Assembly: GCA_934589835.1 (NCBI GenBank)
Contig: CAKTOK010000017.1
Span: 1-29,980, forward strand
From: an uncultured Oscillospiraceae bacterium
GTDB lineage: Bacteria > Bacillota > Clostridia > Oscillospirales > Oscillospiraceae
Length of the DNA: 29,980 bases
Direction of reading: 5' to 3'
In this document: one piece after another, positions 1 to 7,237 of the stretch
How positions within the stretch are numbered: the first letter of the stretch is position 1
Layout of the letters: every line of letters starts with the position of its first letter
Notes under the pieces: generated by a model
What the model was told of the DNA's origin: nothing
What the model saw: only the letters and a program-made list of their open reading frames with translations
Databases searched by the model: none
Program-made: the position numbers and the translations under genes

Positions 1-213
1 CTGGGCATGCATATCATCGGGCCCCGCGCGACCGACCTTATCGCTGAGGGTGCGCTGGCCATCGGTGGTGAGATGACACTGGATGAGCTCATCGACACCA
101 TCCACTCTCACCCCACTGTCACGGAGACCATGCGCGAAGCCGCGCTGAACGCAGAAAAGCGCGCCATCCGCACAAAGCCTATCCGGCGTCGGGGCTGTCC
201 ATGTGCTCGATGA
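1..213 (+). CDS. Dihydrolipoamide dehydrogenase-like flavoprotein, C-terminal fragment
   Basis: Only the last 70 codons are inside the window; the reading frame is open from base 1. The fragment is the end of the dimerisation domain of a class I pyridine-nucleotide disulfide oxidoreductase. It shows the HIIGPRATDLI segment followed by SHPTVTE, which carries the His-Glu pair (HPTxxE) that acts as the acid/base at the partner subunit's active site in dihydrolipoamide dehydrogenases. The family normally ends a few residues after AEKRAI; here about 14 basic, Cys-containing residues follow, a slightly unusual tail. The NAD and FAD domains lie upstream and cannot be checked, so another family member (for example mercuric or CoA-disulfide reductase) is not excluded, though HPTxxE favours LpdA. 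A terminator follows at 279-316. Confidence 0.75.
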   Translation: MGMHIIGPRATDLIAEGALAIGGEMTLDELIDTIHSHPTVTETMREAALNAEKRAIRTKPIRRRGCPCAR

Positions 214-278
214 TCGCTTTCAAGCCCTGTTTATCCCAGATGAAACGCAGCCGGACCCGTATGGCGGATAAAAAAACA

Positions 279-316
279 AAAGACGTCCTGTTTTCCAACG
301 AAAACAGGACGTCTTT
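279..316. terminator. Bidirectional intrinsic terminator
   Basis: A perfect 16-bp inverted repeat has arms 279-294 and 301-316 around a 6-nt loop (CCAACG). The arms begin with A-runs and end with T-runs, so both strands can act as an intrinsic terminator. It separates the convergent lpd-like gene (plus) and nrdD (minus). Confidence 0.85.
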
Positions 317-353
317 GCGCTGCCGTGCAGCGGTATTTTGCGGCGCTGTTGGG

Positions 354-2708
354 TTACGGCGCGGCGGCTTGCAGGAACTCCCGAATCCGCTCCACACCGG
401 CATAGAGCGTGGGCTGCTCATCCCAGACCACCAGTGTGGGGGCCAGCGTCAGACCCAGCGCAGCGACCTCGGAGGGGTGCTGCTCCGCGTCCTTTTCCTC
501 ATAGGGGATGCCCGCCGCTTGCAGCAGCGGCTTTACGATACGGCAGTTAGGGCAGGTGGAGGTGACGTACAGGGTACACGAGGCGCCGCCGCTGCGGCGG
601 GGCCGCGGGGGAATGTCCGCTGCGGCGGGGCAGACCGGCGCGCCGCCTACCTGATACGTTCTGCGGTCCTGATACTCCTGGCTCTTGCCGTCGTTCCAGT
701 TCTGCACCGGCCGGTAGTAGCCGGTGATGCGGCTGTATACCTCCGCCTCTCTCCCGCACACCGGGCAGGTAAACTGCTCGCCTGCGAGATACCCGTGGTC
801 AGCACAGACGGAGTAGGTGGGGGAGATGGTGTAGTAGGGCAGCTCGTAGCGTTCCGCGATCCTGCGTACCAGCGCGGCGGCGGACTGCCAGCTGGGCAGC
901 TTCTCACCCAGAAAGGCGTGGAACACCGTGCCGCTGGTGTACAGCGTCTGAAGCCTGTCCTGTACGTCCAGTGCCGCGAAGATGTCCTCTGTGCAGCCCA
1001 CCGGCAGGTGGCTGGAGTTGGTGTAGTAGGGCGCCGCGCCCTCGTGGGCGGTGATGATGTCGGGATAGCGCGCCTTGTCGTGCTTGGCCAGGCGGTAGGC
1101 GGTGGATTCGGCGGGGGTGGCCTCCAGATTGTAGAGGTCGCCGTACTGCTCCTGATAGTCGCTGAGCCGCTGGCGCATATGGGTGAGCACCCGCACGGCG
1201 AAGTTCTGTGTTTCCTCATGGGTCAGATCCTTACGCAGCCACACGGCGTTTAGACCGGCTTCGTTCATGCCCACAAGGCCGATGGTGGAGAAGTGGTTGT
1301 CAAAGCTGCCCAGATAGCGCTTGGTGTAGGGATACAGTCCCTCGTCCATCAGCCTTGTGATGGTGGTGCGCTTGATCTTCAGGCTGCGGGCAGCCACATC
1401 CATCATGTGATCGAGACGGGAGAAGAATTCCGCCTCGCTTTGGGAGAGGTAGGCGATCCGAGGCAGATTGACGGTCACGACGCCCACTGAGCCGGTGGAT
1501 TCGCCGCTGCCGAAGAAGCCGCCGCTTTTTTTCCGCAGCTCCCGCAGATCCAGTCGCAGACGGCAGCACATGGAGCGGACGTCGCCGGGCTCCATATCGG
1601 AGTTGATGTAGTTGGAGAAATAGGGCGTGCCGAATTTGGCGGTCATCTCGAAGAGCAGACGATTGTTCTCTGTTTCGCCCCAGTTGAAGTCCTTTGTGAT
1701 GGAATAGGTGGGGATGGGGTACTGGAAGCCCCGCCCATTGGCATCCCCCTCAAGCATGACCTCGATGAACGCCTTGTTCACCAGATCCATCTCCGCCTGA
1801 CAATCACCGTAGGTGAAGTCCATGGGCTTGCCGCCCACGATGCAGGGCTGGCCGGCCAGGTCGGCGGGAACGGTCCAGTCCAGCGTGATGTTGGAGAAGG
1901 GCGCCTGCGTACCCCAGCGGCTGGGGGTGTTGACGCCGTAGACGAAGCTCTCCACACAGTGCTTGACCTCATCGTAGCTGAGATTGTCCGTACGCACAAA
2001 GGGCGCAAGGTAGGTGTCGAAGCTGGAGAAGGCCTGCGCCCCCGCCCACTCGTTCTGCATGATGCCGAGAAAGTTCACCATCTGGTTGCACAGCGCCGAT
2101 AGATGCTTGGCCGGCGCACTGGTGATCTTACCGGGGATGCCGCCCAGCCCCTCCTGAAGGAGCTGCTTCAGGCTCCAGCCGGCGCAGTAGCCGGTGAGCA
2201 TGGACAGGTCGTGGATGTGCAGATCGGCGTTGCGGTGGGCGTTGCCGATCTCGTCATCGTAGATCTCGCTGAGCCAGTAGTTAGCGGTGATGGCGCCGGA
2301 GTTGGACAGGATCAGGCCGCCCACGGAGTAGGTGACGGTGGAGTTCTCCTTTACCCGCCAGTCGGACACCTTGAGATAACCGTCCACCAGCCCCTTGTAG
2401 TCCAGAATGGTGGAGCTCATATTCCGCAGCCTCTCCCGATTCCTGCGGTAGAGGATATAGGCCTTGGCCACCTCCGCGTAGCCAGCCCGCTGGAGGACAG
2501 CCTCCACACTGTCCTGAATGGCTTCCACACCGATGCGCCCGTCTTCGATCTTTCCGGCATAATCCGCCGTGACCTGCAGGGCCAGCAGATCAATCACATC
2601 GGAGGCGTAGGGAATGCCGGTGGCATCGAAGGCCTTCCTTATGGCACTGGAGATGCGGCTGATGCTGAAGTCGACGGCGCGCCCGTCTCTTTTTATCACG
2701 CAATACAT
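354..2708 (-). CDS. nrdD: Anaerobic (class III) ribonucleoside-triphosphate reductase with fused C-terminal redoxin domain
   Basis: Reduces ribonucleoside triphosphates to deoxyribonucleotides in the absence of oxygen, using a glycyl radical installed by NrdG. The 784-residue protein has an N-terminal ATP-cone (about 1-95, starting MYCVIKRDGR) for allosteric control, then the catalytic barrel with the SMCCRLRLD segment. Near the end is a zinc site (C635, H638, C648, C651, a CxxH/CxxC variant), then the glycyl-radical motif RITGYYRP with the radical Gly at about 663. Residues 711-784 form an extra glutaredoxin/NrdH-like domain with a CPNC redox motif (C719, C722), joined by a Pro/Arg/Gly-rich linker. 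Classic formate-dependent NrdDs lack this domain; the fusion suggests dithiol-driven turnover (inference). The ATG follows AAAAAGGAG and lies 20 nt after nrdG, so the two are co-transcribed and probably repressed by NrdR. Confidence 0.95.
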   Translation of the reverse strand: MYCVIKRDGRAVDFSISRISSAIRKAFDATGIPYASDVIDLLALQVTADYAGKIEDGRIGVEAIQDSVEAVLQRAGYAEVAKAYILYRRNRERLRNMSSTILDYKGLVDGYLKVSDWRVKENSTVTYSVGGLILSNSGAITANYWLSEIYDDEIGNAHRNADLHIHDLSMLTGYCAGWSLKQLLQEGLGGIPGKITSAPAKHLSALCNQMVNFLGIMQNEWAGAQAFSSFDTYLAPFVRTDNLSYDEVKHCVESFVYGVNTPSRWGTQAPFSNITLDWTVPADLAGQPCIVGGKPMDFTYGDCQAEMDLVNKAFIEVMLEGDANGRGFQYPIPTYSITKDFNWGETENNRLLFEMTAKFGTPYFSNYINSDMEPGDVRSMCCRLRLDLRELRKKSGGFFGSGESTGSVGVVTVNLPRIAYLSQSEAEFFSRLDHMMDVAARSLKIKRTTITRLMDEGLYPYTKRYLGSFDNHFSTIGLVGMNEAGLNAVWLRKDLTHEETQNFAVRVLTHMRQRLSDYQEQYGDLYNLEATPAESTAYRLAKHDKARYPDIITAHEGAAPYYTNSSHLPVGCTEDIFAALDVQDRLQTLYTSGTVFHAFLGEKLPSWQSAAALVRRIAERYELPYYTISPTYSVCADHGYLAGEQFTCPVCGREAEVYSRITGYYRPVQNWNDGKSQEYQDRRTYQVGGAPVCPAAADIPPRPRRSGGASCTLYVTSTCPNCRIVKPLLQAAGIPYEEKDAEQHPSEVAALGLTLAPTLVVWDEQPTLYAGVERIREFLQAAAP

Positions 2709-2728
2709 GGTCGAGTCTCCTTTTTGCT

Positions 2729-3421
2729 TTATTGTCCGCGTATCTGCACGGAGGGGATATATGGTAAAACGCTGCGATACAGGGCGGAAATGGCCTCATG
2801 CGGCAGCGGGGCGACACCGCTGCCCAGCAGCGCGCCGGAATCGGCGAAGGGCTGGAGGAAATAGCGCTTGGCGCCTTGCAGCCATTGACCGATCTCGCGC
2901 ATGGCCTCCGGCGTATGCAGCGGCGCACAGACGGTGGTGCGGAACTCGTAGTCCACAGTCCCGTTCATCAGCAGCGCGGCGCTCTCCCGTACCTGCGCCA
3001 GCACGTCCATACCGCCGCAGGTTCTGGCATACCGCGAGGGTGCGTTCTTGATGTCCATGGCCACATAGTCCAGAAGCCCCTCCCGCAGGAGCGCCTCCAG
3101 CATGGCGGGAGCGGTGCCGTTGGTGTCCAGCTTGGTGAGAAAACCTGACTGACGGATAAGGCGGAGCAGCCGGGGCAGCTCCTTGTGGAGCGTCGGCTCA
3201 CCGCCGGAGATGCATACGCCGTCCAGCTTGCCGCGCCGCTGCTCCAGAAAGGCGAACAGCTCCGACTCCGGCAATCCGGACCTGCTGTGTTCCGCAGGAA
3301 GCACCATAGCTGGGTTGTGACAATAGGGGCAGCGCAGGTTGCATCCGGAGAGGAACACCGTGCAGGCAAGCCTGCCGGGAAAGTCCAGCAGCGACAGCCG
3401 CCTCAGCCCGCCTATGTTCAT
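2729..3421 (-). CDS. nrdG: Anaerobic ribonucleotide reductase activating protein (radical SAM)
   Basis: A radical SAM activase that uses a [4Fe-4S] cluster and S-adenosylmethionine to generate the glycyl radical of NrdD. It has 230 residues. The N-terminal DFPGRLACTVFLSGCNLRC region gives the cluster motif CxxxCxxC (C27, C31, C34; CNLRCPYC), and the SAM-binding GGEPTL motif follows. The length and the LSLLDFPG opening match the longer NrdG2/PflA-like activases typical of Clostridia rather than the roughly 155-aa enterobacterial NrdG. The ATG at 3421 is preceded by AGGGAGG (3431-3437) at good spacing. It is the first gene of the nrdG-nrdD unit; in many bacteria the order is reversed. The adjacent NrdR-type promoter supports the assignment. 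Confidence 0.93.
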   Translation of the reverse strand: MNIGGLRRLSLLDFPGRLACTVFLSGCNLRCPYCHNPAMVLPAEHSRSGLPESELFAFLEQRRGKLDGVCISGGEPTLHKELPRLLRLIRQSGFLTKLDTNGTAPAMLEALLREGLLDYVAMDIKNAPSRYARTCGGMDVLAQVRESAALLMNGTVDYEFRTTVCAPLHTPEAMREIGQWLQGAKRYFLQPFADSGALLGSGVAPLPHEAISALYRSVLPYIPSVQIRGQ

Positions 3422-3455
3422 GCGTATCAGCCTCCCTATGTGTCACGTTTTCCTC

Positions 3456-3484
3456 AGTATACAATGTAATGTGTTATGTGTCAA
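3456..3484 (-). promoter_or_regulatory. Sigma-A promoter of nrdGD
   Basis: Read on the minus strand, TTGACA (3479-3484) is followed by exactly 17 nt and then TATACT (3456-3461): a perfect -35 and a near-perfect -10. The start site would fall near 3449, giving a short leader with AGGGAGG before the nrdG ATG. The -10 and spacer are covered by the weaker NrdR box, so bound repressor would block RNA polymerase. Confidence 0.9.
3459..3474. promoter_or_regulatory. NrdR box 2 (degenerate)
   Basis: ATACAATGTAATGTGT matches box 1 at 13 of 16 positions. The two boxes start 32 bp apart, about three helical turns, leaving a 16-bp spacer. Paired boxes on one face of the helix are the normal NrdR arrangement. 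This copy overlaps the spacer and first bases of the -10 element. Confidence 0.82.
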
Positions 3485-3490
3485 TATAAA

Positions 3491-3506
3491 ACACAATATA
3501 TTGTGT
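3491..3506. promoter_or_regulatory. NrdR box 1 (perfect palindrome)
   Basis: ACACAATATATTGTGT is a perfect 16-bp palindrome and matches the known NrdR box consensus (ACAcwAtATaTwGtgt). It lies just upstream of the -35 of the nrdGD promoter. NrdR is the ATP/dATP-sensing repressor of ribonucleotide reductase genes; its own gene is not in this window. Confidence 0.9.
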
Positions 3507-3560
3507 TAATGATGGGGAGCATGGCATATCACAGACAAGCAGCTTGCCATGCAATACAGC

Positions 3561-3603
3561 AAAAGCACCGGACAGACGGTGTTCGCGTCTGTCCGGTGCT
3601 TTT
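3561..3603. terminator. Bidirectional intrinsic terminator without an obvious client gene
   Basis: A perfect 17-bp inverted repeat (arms 3561-3577 and 3587-3603, 9-nt loop) starts with AAAA and ends with TTTT. No convincing gene ends at either side: nrdG points away on the left and the RNA unit on the right starts at about 3757. It may insulate the nrdGD promoter or be left from a lost gene. The stretch 3604-3740 after it is AT-rich with no recognisable gene. Confidence 0.75.
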
Positions 3604-3742
3604 GGCCTCACAACACTACCAGTATACCATACCGCAAGAGGAGAGTCAACATTGAATGAAAGATACGGAAACAATTTGAAGCAATTTACAAATAATTGCT
3701 GAAAAATTCATGTATTATGCGAATGGATATGAAAATAAAATC

Positions 3743-3751
3743 TGCTATACT
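3743..3751 (+). promoter_or_regulatory. Extended -10 promoter of the candidate ncRNA
   Basis: TGCTATACT is an extended -10 element (TGn plus TATACT) inside an otherwise AT-rich stretch. The -35 position (about 3723-3728) matches poorly, which is common for extended -10 promoters. The predicted start is about 3757-3759. Confidence 0.65.
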
Positions 3752-3756
3752 AAAGA

Positions 3757-4051
3757 TACCAAGAAGAAGCAGAAAGAGGTGGATCCAATGACCTTCTGAG
3801 TTCCCCTTTCCCGCGACGGAAAGGGAAGATGGCATCCCCAGAATGTTCGGCACTCTCCGATGTTCCCCGACATGATCGGTGGCCCACCGCAGCAGCGGTG
3901 TTTGCAGATAGAGCGAGAGTGAAACCAGAGACGGCGGCAGATGCCATGAATCTGCAGAAACGCGAGGTAGCCAGCGATGACCGAGCCCAAGATGGATCAA
4001 TAGACCTTGACTGCGAGACACGGAGGCGGTCAAGGGCTATTGAATTTTCTT
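3757..4051 (+). ncRNA. Candidate structured non-coding RNA (about 290 nt), family not recognised
   Basis: The unit lies between an extended -10 promoter and a strong intrinsic terminator and contains no convincing protein gene. Several complementary segments nest properly: CCCTTTCC/GGAAAGGG (3804-3811 with 3818-3825); ATGGCATC/GATGCCAT (3829-3836 with 3940-3947), which encloses CACTCTC/GAGAGTG (3851-3857 with 3915-3921), ATGT/ACAT (3860-3863 with 3870-3873) and CACCGC/GCGGTG (3885-3890 with 3895-3900). This is a multi-branched fold, not a simple leader. A minimal frame (ATG ACC TTC TGA at 3788) follows an AGAGGTGG sequence and may be chance. I could not match it to tmRNA, RNase P RNA, T-box or the common riboswitches from their conserved cores. 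A raiA-motif-like or other clostridial large RNA is possible but unverified. Confidence 0.5.
3997..4051 (+). terminator. Intrinsic terminator of the candidate ncRNA
   Basis: The 15-nt arm 3997-4011 pairs with 4029-4043 with one mismatched position (outer TCAATAG/CTATTGA, inner TTGAC/GTCAA) and is followed by ATTTTCTT. It ends the RNA unit about 140 nt before the next gene. The remaining 4052-4177 is GC-rich, and I see no clear promoter or operator in it. Confidence 0.8.
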
Positions 4052-4191
4052 CGGCAGCCTGCATAGCGGCGGTCCGCTGCGGCATCTGCATGCCCTGCTG
4101 ACCGGCGGCATCCCTTGCATACGACCGGCAGCGCCCAGCGGCGGCGGGGCGGTCCGGATACACCCATACGGGGGAATGAGAGGTGACGGAT

Positions 4192-5190
4192 ATGTTTGAT
4201 CAATATCTCGTGACAGGCGCCGCAGGCTTCCTTGGCCGGGCGGTAACGGAGGAATTGATACGGCGCGGGGAAACGGTCCGTGCTCTGGTGCTGCGGGATG
4301 ATCCCTGTGCGAAGCTGCTTCCGAAAGAGGTGGATACAGTCACCGGCGATGTATGCGAAAGGGACACCCTTGCACCGTTTTTCGAGGGAGCCGGAACACA
4401 CACCTGTGTGCTGCACTGTGCGGGTATCATATCGGTGGCATCCCGTCCGAGCCTGAAAATGCATCAGGTCAACGTGGACGGAACAAGAGCGGTTATCGAG
4501 ATGTGTATGCAGCACGGCGTGGGCCGTCTGGTGTATGTCAGCTCCGTCCATGCAATTCCGGAGCAGCCGAGAGGGACGGTCATCACAGAGGCGTGCATGG
4601 ACGCATCCGCGCCGGTAAGAGGCGAATACGCCAAGACCAAAGCCGCAGCGACCGGACTCGTCTTGGAGGCGGCGCGGAACGGCCTGCCTGCAAGCGTTGT
4701 GTTTCCCTCCGGCCTGATCGGCCCGGGCGATGTGTCGGGCGGCAGCTTCACCTCCATGGTGGAAGCGTTCCTGCGGGGACGCCTCCCGATCGCTGTTCGC
4801 GGCGGCTATGACTTCGTGGATGTGCGGGACGTGGCAAGAGGCATCGTGGACTGTGGGGCGCGCGGCGCGTCCGGAAAGGGGTATATCCTCTCCGGACAGT
4901 ACATGACCATATCGGAGATGCTGCGTACCGTGGGGCAGGCGGCGCAGCTGCGGGAGCACCCTCTGTGCCTGCCGCTTTGGCTGGCGCGGCTGGCCGCGCC
5001 CTGTTATGAAGGCTATTGCCTGAGGCGGCGGCTTCCGTTGTTTTTCACCCCGTATGCTGTGGACGTGCTTGCCTCAAACGGCCGGTTCAGCCACGAGGCG
5101 GCCTCCGCAGACTTCGGCTATATGCCGAGGCCTATTACGGAGAGCCTGCGGGATATGACCGCATGGATACAGAGAGAGCATATCAAATAA
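4192..5190 (+). CDS. NAD(P)-dependent epimerase/dehydratase (extended SDR)
   Basis: A 332-residue extended short-chain dehydrogenase/reductase, probably acting on a nucleotide sugar, steroid-like alcohol or dihydroflavonol-type substrate; the exact reaction cannot be read from sequence. The N-terminal Rossmann motif TGAAGFLG (TGxxGxxG) binds NAD(P). A Ser of the catalytic triad lies in VYVSSVHA, and the catalytic pair is in YAKTK (YxxxK). The C-terminal half is the substrate lobe. I chose the ATG at 4192 because GAGAGGTGA (4178-4186) sits 5 nt upstream; an in-frame GTG at 4183 is the alternative, adding three residues. It is monocistronic: the ncRNA terminator lies upstream and a bidirectional terminator downstream. 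No promoter is obvious, so read-through from the RNA unit is possible. Confidence 0.85.
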   Translation: MFDQYLVTGAAGFLGRAVTEELIRRGETVRALVLRDDPCAKLLPKEVDTVTGDVCERDTLAPFFEGAGTHTCVLHCAGIISVASRPSLKMHQVNVDGTRAVIEMCMQHGVGRLVYVSSVHAIPEQPRGTVITEACMDASAPVRGEYAKTKAAATGLVLEAARNGLPASVVFPSGLIGPGDVSGGSFTSMVEAFLRGRLPIAVRGGYDFVDVRDVARGIVDCGARGASGKGYILSGQYMTISEMLRTVGQAAQLREHPLCLPLWLARLAAPCYEGYCLRRRLPLFFTPYAVDVLASNGRFSHEAASADFGYMPRPITESLRDMTAWIQREHIK

Positions 5191-5261
5191 GAGAAGGGAA
5201 GCGCAGCCGCGGCAAAGACCGGAGTGCGTGCGCTGAATCACGGCGCTGGTTAATGACCGGC

Positions 5262-5298
5262 AAAAGGGACTCGACCGTTTTACAGTCGAGTCCCTTTT
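5262..5298. terminator. Bidirectional intrinsic terminator
   Basis: A perfect 14-bp inverted repeat (AAAAGGGACTCGAC at 5262-5275 and its complement at 5285-5298) has a 9-nt loop, with A-run and T-run flanks on both sides. It serves the convergent epimerase gene and the sensor kinase gene. Confidence 0.88.
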
Positions 5299-5300
5299 CG

Positions 5301-6434
5301 TTATTCCGCCGGCAGGCGTACCGCCACGGTCGTACCGTCCGGCGTGCTTTCCTCTATCCGCACGCTGCCGCCGTGAAGCGCGGCGATCTCCCATACCAGA
5401 GAAAGGCCCAGACCCGCGCCGCCGTACTCCCGACTGCGGGACTTGTCTACCCGAAAGAAGGGCTGGAAGACACTCTCCCGACACGACGCCGGTATGCCGT
5501 ATCCGGTGTCGGTCACACGGATGACGACCTCTGCCTCCGCCTGTGATACGGCGATCTGCACGGACCCGCCGGGGCGGTTGTACTTGACGGCATTCTCCGT
5601 CAGGTTGAACAGCAGGCGGTAGAGCAGCGTGTCGCTGCCGGTCACGGCGCCGTCGCCCTCCTGCGTCAGCGTGACGCGGCTCTTTTCCGCCAGCGGCATC
5701 AGATCCGCGAAGATCTCCTCGAGCATGGGAGCAAGCTGAACGTGGTCGTTCCGCGGAACGGCCTGCAGCCCGCTCATCTCCAGCAGCGTTTTCGTCATCA
5801 GGGTCAGGCGGCTCAGCTGCTCCCGCAGCAGAGCGAGCAGCTCCGCTGTTTCCGGCAGCACATCGGGGTGCTCATCGGTGAAGAGCTCCAGCCGCGCCTG
5901 CATCAGTGTCAGCGGTGTCCGCAGCTCGTGGGCGGCGTTGCCGATAAACTGCCGCTGGGCGGCAAAGCCCTCGTCCAGACGGTCCAGCATCCGGTTGAAG
6001 GAGCGGCTGAACTGTCGGAACTCCGGCAGCACCTCCTCTGCGAGCTTCATTTCCGGCAGATTGTCCGGCTGTACCCGCTCCACCTGCGCGGCAAAGGTAC
6101 GCAGGGGCTTTAGGGCGCGGCCGCTGACAAAATAAGCCAGCACACCGCTCAGCAGCGTTACCGCCGCCGTGATATACCAATTAGTTGTGCGAAAGCGCCC
6201 CTGCGCTCCGTTGACAACGATCGTCAGCTCCTCATCAGGCGATACGAGCTGCGGGTCAAAGCTGACCGTTCCTTCGCCGTTCATCGTGACGGCGCCGCCC
6301 TGCAGGGTGTCCGCGATCGTATCCATATAGTACACGCCGGAGGAGCAGAGCAGCAGATTCATGGCAACGCAGGTAACGCCGATCAGCAGGACGGTCATCA
6401 GCGTGATGCGCCATTGCAGGCTCAGTCCTTTCAT
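5301..6434 (-). CDS. Two-component sensor histidine kinase
   Basis: A membrane histidine kinase of 377 residues. It has a first transmembrane helix at about 10-30, a short extracytoplasmic loop of about 50 residues, and a second helix at about 86-104, followed by a HAMP-like linker and the dimerisation/phosphoacceptor region AAHELRTPLTL with His169. The ATPase domain shows the N box (NLTENAVKYN), G1 (DTGYGIP), F-region (FQPFFRVDKSRSR) and G2 (GGAGLGLSL), so it should be active. The small sensor loop gives little room for a ligand domain, so it may sense membrane, redox or a partner protein (inference). Its start overlaps the response regulator stop by 4 nt. It diverges from the redox operon at 7238-9232, the most likely target. 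Confidence 0.93.
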   Translation of the reverse strand: MKGLSLQWRITLMTVLLIGVTCVAMNLLLCSSGVYYMDTIADTLQGGAVTMNGEGTVSFDPQLVSPDEELTIVVNGAQGRFRTTNWYITAAVTLLSGVLAYFVSGRALKPLRTFAAQVERVQPDNLPEMKLAEEVLPEFRQFSRSFNRMLDRLDEGFAAQRQFIGNAAHELRTPLTLMQARLELFTDEHPDVLPETAELLALLREQLSRLTLMTKTLLEMSGLQAVPRNDHVQLAPMLEEIFADLMPLAEKSRVTLTQEGDGAVTGSDTLLYRLLFNLTENAVKYNRPGGSVQIAVSQAEAEVVIRVTDTGYGIPASCRESVFQPFFRVDKSRSREYGGAGLGLSLVWEIAALHGGSVRIEESTPDGTTVAVRLPAE

Positions 6435-7108
6435 GCCTCCTCGCCTCCCATCAGGTAGCCCTCTCCGATGCGGTTGCAGATGGGATCATAGCCCAGCGCG
6501 GCGCGGAGCTTCTTGCGTAGCGCGGAGATGTGTACGCGGATGGAGTTGCTGAAGCTGTCCACGCTGTTGTCCCAGACGTGCTCCAGCAGCTCCTCCTGAC
6601 TGACCGGCCGCCCCTGGTGGAGCATCAGGTACTCCAGAATCCCCGTCTCCTTGCGGGTCAGTGTCAGCGCCTGCCCGCTGACGGCGGCCGTCCGTGCGCG
6701 GGAATCAAAGGTCAGCCGTCCGCAGGTCAGCAGCACATCCTGCTGGGTGAACTGCCGCAGTGTCAGACTGCGGATGCGGGCCTCCAGCTCAGCCAGGTGA
6801 AAGGGCTTTGCCAGATAGTCGTTAGCCCCCGCGTCCAGCCCCCGTACCTTGTCCTCTACCTCGCTGCGGGCGGAGAGGATCAGTACCGGCGTCTCCCGAT
6901 CCGTCCGGCGCAGGGTGCAAAGCACCGCCATGCCGTCCTGCTTCGGCAGGTTCAGATCCAGCAGCACCAGATCGTACCGCTCCGCGCTCAGCAGCTCCAG
7001 CGCTTTTTCCCCATCGTAGCAGCAGTCCACACTGTACGCCGAGCGGCGCAGGCTGCGGGCCACGGTATCGCACAGGACGCGCTCGTCCTCTACAAGCAAA
7101 AGGTGCAT
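6431..7108 (-). CDS. OmpR/PhoB-family response regulator
   Basis: A 225-residue regulator. The receiver domain (about 1-115) starts MHLLLVEDER with the acidic pocket (ED), phosphoacceptor Asp51 in LVLLDLNLP and the conserved Lys in YLAKPF. The C-terminal winged-helix DNA-binding domain (about 125-225) shows LTLTRKETGILEYL and the recognition-helix region SNSIRVHISALRKKL. The ATG at 7108 follows AAGGAGGG (7114-7121). A longer frame starting at 7141 would add 11 residues but has no ribosome site and would overlap the promoter's -10. It is partnered with the kinase through a 4-nt overlap. It likely regulates itself and the divergent operon through the repeats in 7167-7202. Confidence 0.93.
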   Translation of the reverse strand: MHLLLVEDERVLCDTVARSLRRSAYSVDCCYDGEKALELLSAERYDLVLLDLNLPKQDGMAVLCTLRRTDRETPVLILSARSEVEDKVRGLDAGANDYLAKPFHLAELEARIRSLTLRQFTQQDVLLTCGRLTFDSRARTAAVSGQALTLTRKETGILEYLMLHQGRPVSQEELLEHVWDNSVDSFSNSIRVHISALRKKLRAALGYDPICNRIGEGYLMGGEEA

Positions 7109-7139
7109 ACAAGCCCTCCTTATCCAAAAGCCTGCCTTC

Positions 7140-7214
7140 ATTATAGCAGAAGCAGATAAGGTTTGTGTTAAGTTTCTGTTCTTAACGCAGATTTTAACTG
7201 CGCCATGCTATGAT
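7140..7214. promoter_or_regulatory. Divergent promoter region with inverted repeats, putative response-regulator site
   Basis: Minus strand: TGCTATAAT (extended -10, TATAAT at 7140-7145 in plus coordinates) for the regulator/kinase pair. Plus strand: TGCTATGAT (extended -10, TATGAT at 7209-7214) for the redox operon, with no good -35, as expected for an activated promoter. Between them lie a perfect GTTAAG-N8-CTTAAC inverted repeat (7167-7186) and CGCAG-N7-CTGCG (7186-7202). The TTAAC element recurs at 7182 and 7194, so a direct-repeat reading with 12-bp spacing is also possible. Binding by the adjacent OmpR-type regulator is inference. Confidence 0.6.
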
Positions 7215-7237
7215 GCTGACAGAAACAGGAAAGGGTG

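Noticed and set aside
3474..3674. A 66-codon minus-strand frame covering the NrdR boxes and the orphan terminator
   Set aside because: It overlaps a consensus promoter, palindromic operator and terminator; the residues are translations of these sites.
3878..3900. GGTGGCCCACCGC resembling a T-box antiterminator core
   Set aside because: The T-box core AGGGTGGNACCGCG is not matched, the bases form a local hairpin, and the downstream gene is not an aminoacyl-tRNA synthetase or amino-acid gene.
3750..4163. Protein-coding frames of 90-137 codons on either strand in the candidate ncRNA region
   Set aside because: They have no ribosome site in place and biased Ala/Arg/Ser composition, and they run across the hairpins and terminator.
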